From Diplolepis rosae (taxonomy: Eukaryota; Arthropoda; Insecta; Hymenoptera; Diplolepididae): a stretch of 64,000 nt of DNA. Every line of letters begins with the position of its first letter. The stretch's first letter is position 1. The position numbers were made by a program, and so were the translations under genes. The DNA is taken from contig JAPYXD010000519.1 of assembly GCA_030998225.1 (NCBI GenBank), positions 62,001 through 126,000 on the forward strand. The letters run 5' to 3'. Shown here piece by piece: positions 41,078 through 52,969 of this stretch. The notes below the pieces were generated by a model. It made no database searches. It saw only the letters and a list, made by a program, of their open reading frames with translations, and was not told where the DNA came from.

Positions 41078-41103
<26 letters not shown>
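41078..41103. repeat. T26 homopolymer
   Basis: An unbroken run of 26 T between the two convergent genes. It could be the trace of a poly(A) tail from a retroposed sequence on the minus strand. Confidence 0.9.
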
Positions 41104-41108
<5 letters not shown>

Positions 41109-41251
41109 AATAAAAATATTTGAATTACAAAGGACTGGCAAAAGTATTTTGTACATTTAAATAATTAGATTCGCGTGCGATTCTAGATATAAGTAAGATT
41201 ACTCTATGAAACTTTCACGGGGTGGAAATTAACGTCAAAGAGATATAAACA

Positions 41252-41257
41252 TTTATT
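41252..41257 (-). terminator. Candidate polyadenylation signal of the FBXW4-like gene
   Basis: AATAAA on the minus strand, 35 bp after the stop codon at 41292-41294. It would give a very short 3' UTR. Confidence 0.5.
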
Positions 41258-41291
41258 TCACCTATACCGTAAATAAATAATTTGTACACAT

Positions 41292-44200
41292 TCATCTTAC
41301 TAGACTTTCTTCATTATTCCACACGTATTTAAGAATTTCACGGTAGTTTGTTTCTTTATTACATCGAGCAGAAAATTTGAGTTCAACCATATGTTGATCC
41401 GTTGCACCGTAAAGATGAGTACTGTCGAAACATAGACTGTAAACTGGACTTGAAATGCGACGTAGATTCATAAAATATAACTGCAAAAAAAAAAATATGA
41501 AGTAAATATTTGTTTGAATTAAAATTTATTAAGTATAGTGAAAAAACATTTGAACTGTAATGGTAGCAATAAAGTTGCAGTCAAGACTCGTTTATTGCAA
41601 GGCGCGAGCGTTCCCCTAACTCCCACCTTTGCCGTATATGCAACACTATAGTTGGGGCGAAAACCAATCCATTGCTTGCTCTGAAAACCAACCTTACCGA
41701 TAGTTGCGATGGTGGGAGTCCCTCTCGTCTTGCAATAAACGAGTCTTGACTGTAATTAAAAAGTTCTTTACTTGTACATAGTTGGTCTTTCGCTGATCCC
41801 ACAAAACCGCCTTACAATTAAATTGAGCTCCGGTGACCATCGTGTATTGGTAATCTGAAGATATGCAGTACATCGTTGCATCTGTTGGATCTGGCCAATA
41901 ACTTACACACTTCCCAGTTCTATAAAGTGAAAAAAAAATGAAAAAAGTTTCAATTTTTATAAAATATTCATTTTTTGGAGGATAATTTCAAATACCAACC
42001 GTAAATCCCATTTCCTCACACATGTGTCATAACCACATGTTAACAGGGTTTGCGGATTGTCCCAAACCATATCCAAAATTCCAGCCCCTCTTCTCCATGG
42101 ATGTGTCAAGGATTTTAGCTCGGTGCAACTAAAATTCGATTTTTTTAAATGATTCCAAAATAAAATTTCATGGAGTGTAAATCCAAAAAGGCTTTAGAAG
42201 ATAGATTATTCTTTGCCACAAAGGGATTGATCATTCAAATTTTGAGTGTATATATAATTTCAAAATTTCAATTCATTTTTAAAAATCTCATGACATGAAG
42301 TGTAAAGGACAGGGGCCAAGGCCACATGACAAAAATTATATGATAATCCAACCATGTAAGATAACCTTTTTTGTTCATAAAATATCTTGCTCAAAATTTG
42401 GTAAATGTATCAGAAAATAATAAAGAACGTCTGTTAATTTCTTTTTTGTTAAAATTCTGAGATTTTTTAATTCTAAAATATAAAACTGAATTGTTATCAG
42501 CAGTTAGATCAGTGCAGCAGAACTCAAGACACTCAGTTGGTATTATATTATTGATATAATATTTTTATTAAATTAGTTTAATGCCTATGCCTTCTCCTAT
42601 TTCTTCCATATATTATTATTTATCATTGTCTAAATTTTGTCCGAATTATTTTAATTAAAAATTTTATTGTATGAAGAAACTTGAGCTTAAAGTAGTTGTT
42701 ATAAAATTGTACCTTTTTAAAATTTTTTAAATGTATAGAAAATATTATCACCTAACAATGCATATTATTTTTAATTTAATTGTTTGTTTCTGAAGACAAT
42801 TAATATTAATTATGGACACAAATTTTTGAAGTATGAAAACGGATCCTACGATATCGCAAATAATAATAAATGCCTCCAAGAACAGAAAATTAAGTTAAAA
42901 ATGGTATAAATCATTGATAATAATCTTTTCTACATATTTACTGAAATTTTGAGACATTTTTTTTTATTGAAAACAGTTAAATTTTACTTTCATGCAATTT
43001 AGAAAAGATACTTTAAAATAACGTCATAGCATATTAAGGGATGATTTTGGGTGGAGTCAGGTGTGAATTTATTTGAAAAGTAAAATTTTTGGTTTTCATG
43101 TTGTTGACACAATTTGTTTGCATCATCTTTGTGTATACCAAGACTTCAAGTGTAATTAACATTTCTAATACACTCAAGACTCATAATGGGAGTAATTTCG
43201 GGTGTTGCCTCTTTAAAATCAGGTAATTCTCAGATGAAAACAATCAGGGCCGTAAGAACTATGTTAGTCATGGGAGAGAGTTAAAGTGAACACGACGAAG
43301 TGGCGCTGCCACTTCTTTTCGTTTTACGGCACTTAACGACTTCAAGTTGTTTTCATCGCCATATTTTAAACTCCTCGCACCGCACCATCACCAAACTAAT
43401 TCTAGAAAGTTCCTAAACCCAGTAGTTTCCCTATTATGAGCCTTGAGTGTAATAAAAATGCAAAGAGATTTCAAAATATTGTAGAAGATTCCAAATATCT
43501 AATGAGGCTGTGTGCAGTTTCTGGAATTGTATAGGAAATATATTGTGGGTTAAGAACTCAATTTTTCTGTTCACAAACTGACCTTGCAATATCGAGTATA
43601 TGAAGAGGAGAACTTTCAGCTGTTCCTGATGATCCTACTGCGAATTTTTGACCAGTGGGATCTGCTGCAATTGACCAAACTCGATCGTGTATGCTTAAAG
43701 ATGATAAAGGTACATTTGACATAGCATCTCCTGGTGGCATCCAAATTTTAACCGTACCATCTGCAGATCCAGAAATGACAACCTGAGAAGTTTCATCGAC
43801 GGCATTTACGTCGCTGGAATGAGCTCTATCAATACTGTAGTACAAATGGTCCATGTAGTAGTCTGTTCCGTCATAGTAAAGCGGTCCAGCATTAGAAAGC
43901 GACCAAAATTTTAAACTACCATTTCTGTGAAGTTAAAAACAGTATTAAGTTTAAACCAGTTTTTAAAAATTCTGTTGAAGATAACTGTCCCAGATGTAGA
44001 CACATCAAGCAAAATAGTGATTATCAAAATTGTGTTTAAAACTCCTGAGAATGTAAGGAGCAAAGTTTATGTTTCTCACAATCATTAAACATTGAAGAAA
44101 CATTTAGCATAATAAATTATAATTTTACCGTATAAAATTTTATAATAAAATAGGGAGCCCAAATGTTTCACTCTTGGTCGAAAATTGTCATATTCGTCCC

Positions 44201-46031
44201 AGTTATGACTAAGAGAATGACACAATGATGGCCACATGAATGTTTGCTTAGATTTATAGATCATACTATTATTTCGAATTACCTTTTTATCTACGAAAAT
44301 TTCATCAAAAAAACTTTAATGCTTCAACTTATAAAAGTGAAAATAACCTCAAACGTAAAATTTAAATAGTGAATACTTACTAGAATTTTATTTACGTTTT
44401 AAATCATTATTAGGCTGAATCTTGAAATTGAATACATAACTCCGTAACATTGAATAATGATGAATAGAGAAACTTTTTAATAATTTTATATTTTTTGAAA
44501 ACGTAGTTATTATAACAATGTAACTTTGATTTAAAACCAGTACGCTTGCTCTTACCACTAAGCTACATAGGGATCCAGCACATCATATAATTAAAGAATA
44601 TTATTATTAAATTAGATGAAGTTAATTTAACCTTTTTAAAAGTTGAAATATTATAGTAATATTAGTATTTGGCTAAATCTTGAGCCTTCTATATCTTGCG
44701 CTGGACATCTTTATTACTGATCCATGTATATAAATTTAATACTCAATCTTGAACAGCAGCTACCAACACTAAAACGCTAGGAATTTTATTTACTTTCTGA
44801 GTCTCTCCATTCACCATAGATTCAAAATAATTTCAATTATGATTTTGAACTTATGTTTAAAAGAATCTTATTGATTCATATAGATCAAAAAAGGCCTATG
44901 ATTTATGCTTCACGTAGAAATAAATAAACTACTTTGCCACGCATGATTAAAAATCGAAGCTATATAATAATTAATGAAATGCGACATTTATGTTTTGAGC
45001 TCTTCACCAAAGCAAGAATGGTAAATTTCGACGATGAATAATGGATGTTGCCACCACTGGACAGTTACCTTGAGAAGAAGTAATTAAATTCCATTGCCTC
45101 TGAAATTAAAAGTTTAACAAAAAATGAGTTTTTTGAGAGGTTTTTCTTAAATTTATTGAAAGAAATATTACCTATGGCCACTGATAATGTAGTCGCTTTG
45201 GGCAACAAATCTGCAAATATCGCTCTGAATATACCGTTGTGCAAATACAACGTCATTGTAGCTAAAGGGATCTTTACGTTTAAACCCAAAAAGTTGATTA
45301 CCTCCACTCCACCATAAAATATCATTAGTTAATTGGAGCCATGGAATCAATTTCTTTCCCTGTGAGAAAATAATTCTTTTGTCGTACTTCCCATATTGCC
45401 AATTATGGGAAATTTGCCACTTTGTCCGCAAGGATAACATTGGATTACATCTGGATACAGAGAAACACAAACATTAGAAACAAATCCTAATTTGTCATAA
45501 GTCATTAACATTCGAATGAAAATCTTAACGTCCAAAATATTATTGTACAAAAATTATTAAAGTAAATAACAAATTTAACTAAAGGGGATAAAATATAATT
45601 GAATTATCTCATTTATGTATACAGTTTATTTAGTTTCAAGATTTAACCTAATGATTTAAAACGTGGATAAAATTTTAGTAAGTATTTACTATTTAAGATT
45701 AACCCTTGAGGTTATTTTCCATTTTATAAGTTAAAGTTTTAAATCTTGTTTGATGAAATTTTCTTAGATAAATAGTTAATTTGAAATCGGATACGTAGAA
45801 AGTAATAAATAAAGAACATAACCTAACCGACCTTCCTCGGAATCTTTTTGATGCTTGGTTAGTAACAAGTGTTTTTTTGCTTTTTTTCACCCACAAGATT
45901 TTATCATGAATTACATCATTAAATCGTGTACACACTTCACTGAGTCTGACCAAGTCAAATGCATGACAGTAATCAAAAATTATTATGAGTATTTCGGACG
46001 GCAGAGTATCTAAACGCCAAAGATCAGTCAT
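41292..46031 (-). CDS. Fbxw4: F-box/WD40-repeat protein, FBXW4-like, 6 exons
   Basis: Probable substrate receptor of an SCF (Skp1-cullin-F-box) ubiquitin ligase. Exons in coding order: 46031-45832, 45450-45172, 43924-43583, 42128-42000, 41919-41772, 41480-41292, all with GT-AG introns. They join in frame to 428 aa, close to vertebrate FBXW4. Residues 7-48 form an F-box (LDTLPSEILIIIFDY, then CTRFNDVI, ending LW). The stretch GKYDKR..., then PWLQL, begins the WD region. Repeats visible are IISGH-R-NGSLKFWSL, VISGSADGTVKIW, LLTCGYDTCVRKWDLR and the C-terminal SPVYSLCF with HLYGAT. The YDTxVRxWDLR and SPVY...HLY motifs are the ones I recall from FBXW4, which is why I prefer it over other FBXW proteins. 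The first ATG opens directly into the F-box. Confidence 0.88.
41578..41752. mobile_element. MITE in intron 5 of the FBXW4-like gene, 175 bp
   Basis: CAGTCAAGACTCGTTTATTG at the left and its exact inverse at the right give terminal repeats of about 24 bp. The right flank begins TA; the left flank is TTG, so no duplication can be confirmed. The interior is GC-richer than the host intron. Confidence 0.75.
42129..43582 (-). other. Intron 3 of the FBXW4-like gene
   Basis: Mostly AT-rich. 42350-42420 ('catgtaagataac...aaaatatctt') resembles 38297-38345 in Irp1 intron 13, so both hold copies of one dispersed repeat. 43230-43430 is GC-richer with no identifiable element. Confidence 0.4.
44525..44580 (-). 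other. Degenerate tRNA-like sequence in intron 2 of the FBXW4-like gene
   Basis: On the minus strand TAGCTTAGTGG fits the tRNA A box (TRGYNNARNGG) and is followed by 'taagagcaagcgtactgg'. The expected B box is reduced to GGTTTTAAATC. This is probably the head of a SINE or a tRNA pseudogene, not a working tRNA. Confidence 0.3.
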
Positions 46032-47550
46032 TTTTATTTATACTATGAAACGTAATAGGAATATAAGGACGTCCCCAAGTAATAACTAACAAATAGCGTC
46101 ACTGTTCTGAACTATACATACAGAACCAAATAGAATCAGTAGCACTCGTAGAATCACCATGAATATTGTAAATATATATGCTTTCTCTGCTTCTCATCGA
46201 CAGTCATCGAATTCCGAACCCGAAACTCGACTCGAACCACTCGAACTGACTGTGCGTTGCTTCGCGCTTCACCCTTCACGTACTCCATACTCCATTCGCT
46301 ATTTCTATTTAGTATTCCCTCTCATTGGTTTCAACTAGCGTTCTGCTTTCTGCTATAATACATACAATACATACCTTCTTATAAGAAATTAGCTCAAAAT
46401 AAAGTTTCAGACTGGCTATTAGACATTTTCTATTTATTCATATTGTTCTGTACATTTTAAATTAAAATTATTTTATATTTTTCTTATCGCGAGAATTTTT
46501 ATAGGAAAATAATGAATGTTTGAAAAACTAGTGAAAGAAAAATATTTGTTATTATTTTGGAAGGATTTGAAACTGTTTAATAGCGGTCAAAATATTTATT
46601 GGTTTGAAAAGAGTTGCTTTTATTGATGAATCAAAGCGCATTTCGATCAAAGCTTTTGGACCTTTTTCAAGGCTAATGAAGGACGATATTTTAAAACATA
46701 TTATATATATTACAAATTTTAAATATAAATATATTGAAACATGAGTTATTGTAAATTTAAAAAGGAATTATTTCCATTTTCAACACGTAATATGAGATAG
46801 TAGTTCTGAGTAACTATAACAATTTAAAAAATGTTTAGTTGATCTAACTACTTCAGTTTGTAGAATATGCCCCTGCCCAAGTAACACAAGATCAAGAGAC
46901 CCGGTCGGGTCTAGAAGGCTAAGGTAAAAAAAAGAAGCCCGACCGTGGTATCTATACTCCAAATGTAGTGATTTCTTTACCGGCACTCACGATTTTTTTA
47001 CTTATTTTAATGTATTTTCATGTTTATCCCGTACAACGAATGGCATTATGAGTTGAGACGAATTTTTTAAGTCCATTCGATGTCACTAGGACAATGTCTT
47101 TGTGGAATATTATTGGAATTCCATAAGCTGGAGTTATAATTTTTTTTTTTCACAAGAATATCCCGTGAAAAAGTTTCAGTTTCAACGGTTTCAACGGTTT
47201 CAACGTCAGACAGGTCACGTGATTACATGCACTAGTGCCACGATTGAGCAATTTTCGAAACCGCACTTCGATCTTAACTTTATGTGACTAAAGTTTCTAT
47301 ATCTATCTACCTAGTTTTTCTGCTTAGTTTTTGCCTACCTTAAATAAATCAATATTACTTCTATATTCCTAGTTCTATCTTAATTTATTTTAATCCTATG
47401 GTCCAGAATTAACCTTTTCTTATCCTTAAAACTAGTAAACACAGAAGAAATATAAAACTTACAGGGAAATCTTAAAACTAATTTACATTGTTGAATTCCT
47501 TGCCGACGGCACATGTTGACCATTCGTATAATAAATTTAAATCTAATATT
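46032..47550. other. Intergenic region upstream of the FBXW4-like gene
   Basis: 46190-46330 is GC-richer and is where the promoter of the minus-strand gene would lie; no TATA box stands out. 47176-47205 has a triple 'caacggttt' repeat. No gene is supportable. Confidence 0.4.
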
Positions 47551-47559
47551 TATAAGTAA

Positions 47560-47766
47560 TATTTCTAGCTAGGATATTTCTACACTTTTCTCAGGGTCTT
47601 TTTATTATTTTCAGCTGTGTCCCGTGGGAAATTCATCTATCTAAATTGGATGGGAATTTCCTTAAACGCGATTTGATTTATTTCAAAGTTGAAAATCGCG
47701 CGAGCTTAATTCGATAGGTCGATTAAATTAATCGGCCTCGAGCGAGAACCTATAGTCGCTCGTTAC
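47560..47766. mobile_element. Terminal part of a gypsy-type LTR
   Basis: It ends 'ctatagtcgctcgttaca', the same TG...CA-type terminus as the LTR ending at 21395. The next bases, cctccacccttataag, are on the minus strand a polypurine run directly before TGTAACGAGCG. That arrangement fits the start of a 3' LTR of a minus-strand element. The other LTR end was not found. Confidence 0.4.
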
Positions 47767-48275
47767 ACCTCCACCCTTATAAGAAGATTTTTCGTCAGAA
47801 AATATCTTACTGTATTCCTACCTATCTAGATTTTTGAATTTGTGGATCTTTATTCAAGCAGAAGTCTGGGGACAGAGAGAATATCGAAATTCGAAATTCG
47901 CGCAAATAGTTCGATGTGTTCGATATAATTCGATACGCAACGAGTTCGATTAAGCAGACGACGCTACCGTACCACGTGATCCGTGATGATCGTACATGAT
48001 TGCATGTGACAGGTGTCAACATTTGGGTTAGTGAAGAAAATAAGAGTGACCGAATGAGAAAATATAAGTGCCTGAATTCAACGTTTGAGAAGAGAAAAAG
48101 AAGTCTTATCTATATTTATTTGTGGAGTGTATTTCGTCTGATTATGATCAATGGTACTAGGATGAGGCAAGATGCACTTGTAGATGGTAAGTCTAACCTG
48201 AAAATTTTGTTTTACACTACTTGTTTATGTTGATATTTATAGTAGGGGCATGTTTTGAGCGAGGCCTAGTCGCTC

Positions 48276-48292
48276 AACTCTCACCCCCCTCT
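48276..48292 (-). other. Polypurine tract of the minus-strand gypsy element
   Basis: On the minus strand 'aagaggggggtgagag' precedes 'ttgagcgactagg', which resembles the LTR start at 47766. It lies about 250 bp beyond the integrase stop, where a polypurine tract and 3' LTR start are expected. Confidence 0.4.
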
Positions 48293-48544
48293 TATTTAGA
48301 AAACTAGGATCAAATCTAACTTTAAAATTAAGATAGTGTGTATAAGTATGTGTGTGTTGATTCTAATTTTTTATTTTATTATATTTTTACTAAGGTGGTT
48401 TGATTTCAGGGTCGTATGGGACGCGATTCTATTTAATCAATGGTTCTTCGTTGATTTTGTGAATCCGTAAAAATATATGACGTTGGAGGTATTACAATTA
48501 CCAAAAAAGGTTACGATTTGTTTCAAGGAGTGATCGGTGAGTAT

Positions 48545-49642
48545 TTATTGCTCTTTTTCCTGAGCGTTCGGAAATATTTTAATAGTTTGTGGACGCAGTT
48601 TGTTCATGTGTACGATTTTTGTTTTTCCTTGACCTAATTCTAGCTCTACGTTGTTATAATCAAAAATATTTACGATTTTGAAAGGACCTGAATATTCCGC
48701 ATCTAAATTTGTTATTTTATTGCTTTTTTGAAGGTACACGGGATCTCCGACACAATAAGTTTGGCAGTTTAATTTCGCATCGTAATATCTTTTCGCTCGT
48801 TCTTTCGTTGCACAGAGTCTTTCCCTAGCTTCTGCCTGAGTTTTAGTTACTTTTTGCGTTAAAGTGTTCAAAAATAAGTCGTATGTTAAGGGTAGTTCGT
48901 GTTTCATAAATTCGGATGGCATCCGGGCCTTTTTTGCAAATATTAGTTCGTGAGGAGTGAACCCAGTTCCATCGTGTCGGCTTGTGTTATAAGAGAACAA
49001 TGCAAATCGAAGCCACTTGTCCCAATTTGATTTCTTGCAATAGATTTTTAGATATTGGATGAGCTCATAGTGACTCCTCTCTAACGATCCTAATGAATGC
49101 GGATGGAATGCTGTCGACCTAATGTGTTTAATTTTGAATATTTTACAAAATGTGAGCATTAATTGACTTATAAAATTACTACCTTGATCGGTATGTATTA
49201 TTTTGGGACATCCAAATCTGGTTATGAAATTTTCAGCAAAGGCTAAAGCAATAGTTTTTGATTCAGTGTTACGTAAGGGGATACCGTCGGAATATTTTGT
49301 TAAGTTGTCTTGAATTGTGAGAATGTATTTATTGCCGTTTTCCGTTTCTGGTAGTGGACCTACGATGTCTATTTCTATTTTTTCAAATGATTCGGACGGT
49401 GTATCGGTAATACGCATAGGGAGTTTAGTTTTTATCCTAACAGCCTTGTATAGTTTACATGTTTCGCATTCGCGGACAAATTTTCGGATTTGATCTCGCA
49501 TGTTGGGCCAGTAAAAATTCTCACGAATCCTTTCATACGTTTTCGTTGCACCCTTGTGGCCACCTGAAACGGAGCAGTGGTTTTCGCGCATTATTTTTAT
49601 CCAATCTGATTCTGATGGGATCTCGATTTCGCCGTAGCACAC
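48545..49642 (-). pseudogene. Gypsy integrase, C-terminal part of pol
   Basis: The 365-codon frame begins just after a homopolymer that breaks the upstream frame. A zinc-binding H2C2 module is seen at H22, H29, C59 and C62. The catalytic triad is D92 (IEIDIVGPL), D152 (HTDQGSNF) and E188 (SLERSH), giving the DD35E spacing of retroviral-type integrases. The C-terminal part with YCVGDPVYL and YSGPFKIV is the usual GPY/F-like domain. The domain would insert cDNA into the genome. This copy keeps all catalytic residues, but upstream pol is broken, so I treat it as part of a dead element. Confidence 0.9.
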
Positions 49643-49658
49643 TGTTATTGTGTAATCG

Positions 49659-49674
49659 CCCCCCCCCCCCCCCC
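49659..49674. repeat. C16 homopolymer (G16 in the sense of the integrase)
   Basis: Sixteen consecutive C interrupt the pol frame at the integrase N-terminus. Upstream of it, in another frame, the minus strand reads ISWPTVESELRAVFGG, which would lead naturally into GDYTITVCYGEIEI. Length change of this run is therefore the likely cause of the frame break. Confidence 0.85.
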
Positions 49675-49878
49675 AAAGACAGCTCTAAGTTCTGATTCTA
49701 CAGTGGGCCAAGAGATCTGATTGAATCCATTCCCTATTCTAGAAATGCTAACAGTTTTTATTTTCAGACTATCCATTGCAAACTTTAATCCGTGTATTGA
49801 AGCAATAATGTCTTGGAGATAGGGTTTTGAATCAAAAGTTTGTTTAATTGTTAAATAAAAAATGCAATAATTTTCGTG

Positions 49879-50092
49879 TTAAATTACAATTACATTTTTG
49901 ATTTGCAAATTTTCAGGATTTTCATTGAGGAGGTCTTCATATATAAGCCTGTTGGCTTGTATGAGTTCCCTGCCAGTTTGAGTTGTAATTTTTAAATCAG
50001 CGGGGAGGAATAATACAAGATTATCGTCGCGCATGTGGAGTTTATCTGTTGAAGTTTTTATACAAGAAAATTCCGGATTTATTAATTCGTTG
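49879..50092 (-). pseudogene. Pol segment between linker and integrase, shifted frame
   Basis: After the stop at 50082-50084 the adjacent frame continues openly for about 70 codons with DNLVLFLPADLKITTQ and GRELIQANRLIYEDLL. I recall similar 'D-N-I-V-H-F-I-S-A-D' segments preceding integrase in some insect gypsy elements. Identity as that module is inferred from the pattern only. Confidence 0.45.
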
Positions 50093-51782
50093 GTACTATG
50101 AAATTTGGACGCTGGGGACAGACCAGAGGTTGAAGGAGTAGGTTCATCGTATCAAGTACTGGCTGACAAAGATAAGTATTATTTATGATTTCATGTTCTG
50201 ATTCTGAAAAATCCGTGTCACAATTATCATCAAATTGATTCTCAAGATTGCTCGTTTTTTCTTGAATTTTTAGATTAGTCCCCTCGCGATAAAAAACCCT
50301 GACCTCAGTGACTTGCCTTTTCTCAACAGAATTACTGGGCCTATCGTCCTTATCGAATACAGGTGTGAGCACTGCAACCCGGCTTTCTCCCGAGGTTGCC
50401 CCACAACCTGGCGACTTGGACATTATACATTTGTTCTTTGTCTTATGAGGATTCGAGCACTGCGACTTCCTTATTGTGGAAATTTCCCCGAAATCCTGCG
50501 GTTCAGACGTATGATTATCAAAACAATTACTGTGCCTATCGTCCTTATCGAATACAGGTGTGAGCACTGCAAGCCGGCTTTCTCCGGAGATTGCCCCACA
50601 ACCTGGCGACTTGGACATTAGACATTTTTCTTTTGTCTGATGAGGATTCGAGCACTGCGACTTCCTTATTGTGGAAATTGCCCCGAAATCCTGCGGTTCA
50701 GACGTATGATTATCAAATTCTGCCTCATCCTCGGTGTGAGCACTGCAAGCTGATGTTTCAGATCTTGCCCCACACTCAAAGGTCTTTTGGCGATCAAAAT
50801 TAATATTACGGATTACAGGTTCATTCTGTTCTCCATCACTGCCCTCGTCTGCTGTTTCAAAGGCATCGTCACTGTCAGGTTCGTATTTATTTGTTTTTTT
50901 ATGTATATTCCGACATGGATAATATTTATTTTCTATGTTCTTATCCACAGGCAAAGAGTTTAGTCCTAGGAAAGCGTTCTCGACACGTGTAATAAATTTT
51001 TGATTGCTGGAGAAGGGATAAAGGCGCACAGGTGTTCGATTGATGCAGGTCAACACCTCGTGCGTTGTAAGTTTGGAAGAGGAATCAAGTGGGTCGAAAT
51101 CTTCTAAAGAGGTTTTATCTTCTTCAATATCGTGTCGAGACTGCTCTCCATCATAGGGATTACGCGATAGTGCATCGGCGTTGAGATTACTGATACCCTT
51201 TTTATAGACTACCCTAAAATCATATTCATTGAGACGGAGTCTCCAACGAACAATCTTGGAATTAGGTTTATTAAAACTATAGAGCCAAGTCAGTGGTTGA
51301 TGGTCTGCTTCCAGCGTGAATTTTCTCCCATCTAAATATGGTCGAAATGTTTTAACCGAGAACAGAATGGCAAGCATTTCTTTTTGTGTGGTTGAATAAT
51401 TTGTTTCTGACTCATTTAATGTTCTAGAAGTGTATGCAATAAGGAGAATTTTACCATCAAAGTCCTGACTCAAAACCCCTCCCAATCCATAATTCGAAGC
51501 ATCAGTTGAAACGATAAAGGGCCTAGTGAAATCAGGATATTGAAGCAATGGTTGGGAAGACAAAATATTTTTTAATTGATTAAAAGCTTCACTTTGACTT
51601 TCAGTCCATCTAAATGGAACGTTCTTTTTCAGGAGAAAGGTCGACGGCTTCGCAATGGTTGAAAAATCGGGTATAAAACGGTGGTAATACCCAGCAAGGC
51701 TTAAGGACTGTTTGATGCTCTTTTGGCTTTTGGGCTGAGAAAACCTACGAACTGCCTCCACCTTTTTAAGATCAAGTCTCAC
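50082..51782 (-). pseudogene. Gypsy RT C-terminus, RNase H and a long linker
   Basis: A 566-codon open frame. Residues 1-60 are the RT connection region (SLAGYYHRFIPDFSTIAKP, then FRWT). Residues 90-205 are RNase H with the acidic residues D94 (STDASNYG), E135 (QKEMLAI), D160 (EADHQPLTW) and D203 (NADALSR). RNase H removes the RNA strand after reverse transcription. Residues from about 210 to 566 form an acidic, Cys-containing linker unlike standard pol, with a tandem duplication. An in-frame TGA at 51789-51791 separates it from upstream RT sequence. Confidence 0.85.
50331..50720 (-). repeat. 195-bp in-frame tandem duplication in the pol linker
   Basis: Two copies, 50331-50525 and 50526-50720, encode the same 65 residues with few changes (FDNHTSEPQDFG to LTPVFDKDDR), plus a partial third copy to about 50790. 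The unit is a multiple of three, and the substitutions between copies keep the frame open. Confidence 0.9.
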
Positions 51783-51788
51783 TCCGTT

Positions 51789-52028
51789 TCAAGTGATAAT
51801 GTGGCCGAGGTAACAAACCTCTTTACGTAAGAAGAGACACTTTTCAGGTCGCAAGGTAAGATTTGCCTTATCCAGACAAGAAGACGAAGCGCGGGAAGGG
51901 ATGGTTGACACTTCCGGAACTCTCGCGGATAAATCAGTTATTTCACGAGATTTTTCCGCTTCGCGAATTTCTATTTGACGGCGGATAATTTGGTTGAGAT
52001 AGCCTAAATTGCTTATGCTGATTTTCAA
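51789..52028 (-). pseudogene. RT fragment ending in the palm/thumb junction
   Basis: The last 25 residues (LRPEKCLFLRKEVCYLGHII) are the region right after the YxDD motif of gypsy RT. The first 50 residues are not RT, so an internal deletion has removed the fingers and palm, including the active site. The frame continues after a TGA into RNase H. Confidence 0.8.
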
Positions 52029-52034
52029 CGGTGT

Positions 52035-52241
52035 CTAATTAAGACCATAGGGCCCTAATCTATCGTTCCTAATATTAATATTATTTACGCTTCCTGATTT
52101 GGATTCATCGACATCATTCAAGTCGTAAATCTTGTCGATTGTTCGCAACGGTTCCGTTTCGTCGATTACATTTAAGAATCGGTTATTATATTCTCCGAGT
52201 TTCCTCGAATTTTCTATATACTTCTTTTTACGTTTTAACAT
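52035..52241 (-). pseudogene. ORF fragment at the 5' side of the decayed gypsy element
   Basis: 68 codons, Lys- and Asn/Asp-rich, no recognisable motif. The position suggests a gag or pol remnant. Confidence 0.25.
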
Positions 52242-52965
52242 ATTATTAAAAACTGTTTCTATCTAATGTATATGAAAAGAGAAAATGTTAATTTATTTCA
52301 AATTCTTCTAGATGTCAAAAAAAATTCCGATGTTCAATTTTATACGTTTCCAGTTTTATACGAAAAATGTTTACGTAACTATTTTAAATTTAGATTCAAA
52401 CCAAAGAAAACTTTATGTATGATATTATATATAAACTTGGGTACATTTCGTGTACATTCTGAATAATCAATCTCATTGTCCATACCCACACTTGGGAAAG
52501 TCTTCAGTATGATACTACGCATTTATTTTGAAGTTTCTAATTCGCTGTAAAAGTTTGTCAATTTTCAATTCAATAAAAGACGTAGATAATAAAATTCTCC
52601 ACCAAAGAAGCCCTTAGTTAGCAAAATTATTTTACGTATTTTATTTATTTATTTATTTTTCTTCTATTTTAAATCTAAAATAAATCACTGATGAAGGTAA
52701 AACTTTGAGTCCTTATTAACATTCGACGCTGAAGCCAACTATCAACATCAACATATCTCTTGAATTATATATTATTATTATTATTATTATTATAAAATTT
52801 ATCATAAAATTACGAAACTAACGAAATTTTTAGTTACATGTAACTGCATAAACTTCAATTACCAAAAACGTTAAATTATTCCCGTAATAAATTTCATAAT
52901 TTCCAGATACAAGTATCAGAATATTCAACACCTTGCAACTGGAAACCAGAAATTGTTCCTTAAAT
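52242..52965. other. AT-rich stretch between the two LTR elements
   Basis: Holds an (ATT)n microsatellite at about 52769-52793. No gene or LTR terminus is visible. Bases 52966-52969 are the left target duplication of the next element. Confidence 0.5.
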
Positions 52966-52969
52966 GTAT

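Larger units (their letters stand above)
48276..52241 (-). mobile_element. Decayed Ty3/gypsy retrotransposon (minus strand)
   Basis: In coding order: an N-terminal fragment of unknown type, the last residues of reverse transcriptase, RNase H, a long linker with an internal duplication, a short conserved-looking segment in another frame, and integrase. The RT core with its YxDD motif is gone, the frame is broken by stops and shifts, and no 5' LTR is recognisable up to 52969. It cannot move by itself. Confidence 0.85.

Noticed and set aside
45069..45097. Mini-exon in the FBXW4-like gene (acceptor tttcagag, donor ctcaag|gtaact)
   Set aside because: Including it puts the next exon out of frame. 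Joining 45172 directly to 43924 gives the WD-repeat signature ISGH-R-NGSLKFW in frame.
46780..46986. 68-aa minus-strand ORF in the intergenic region
   Set aside because: No motif or splice context; not distinguishable from chance.
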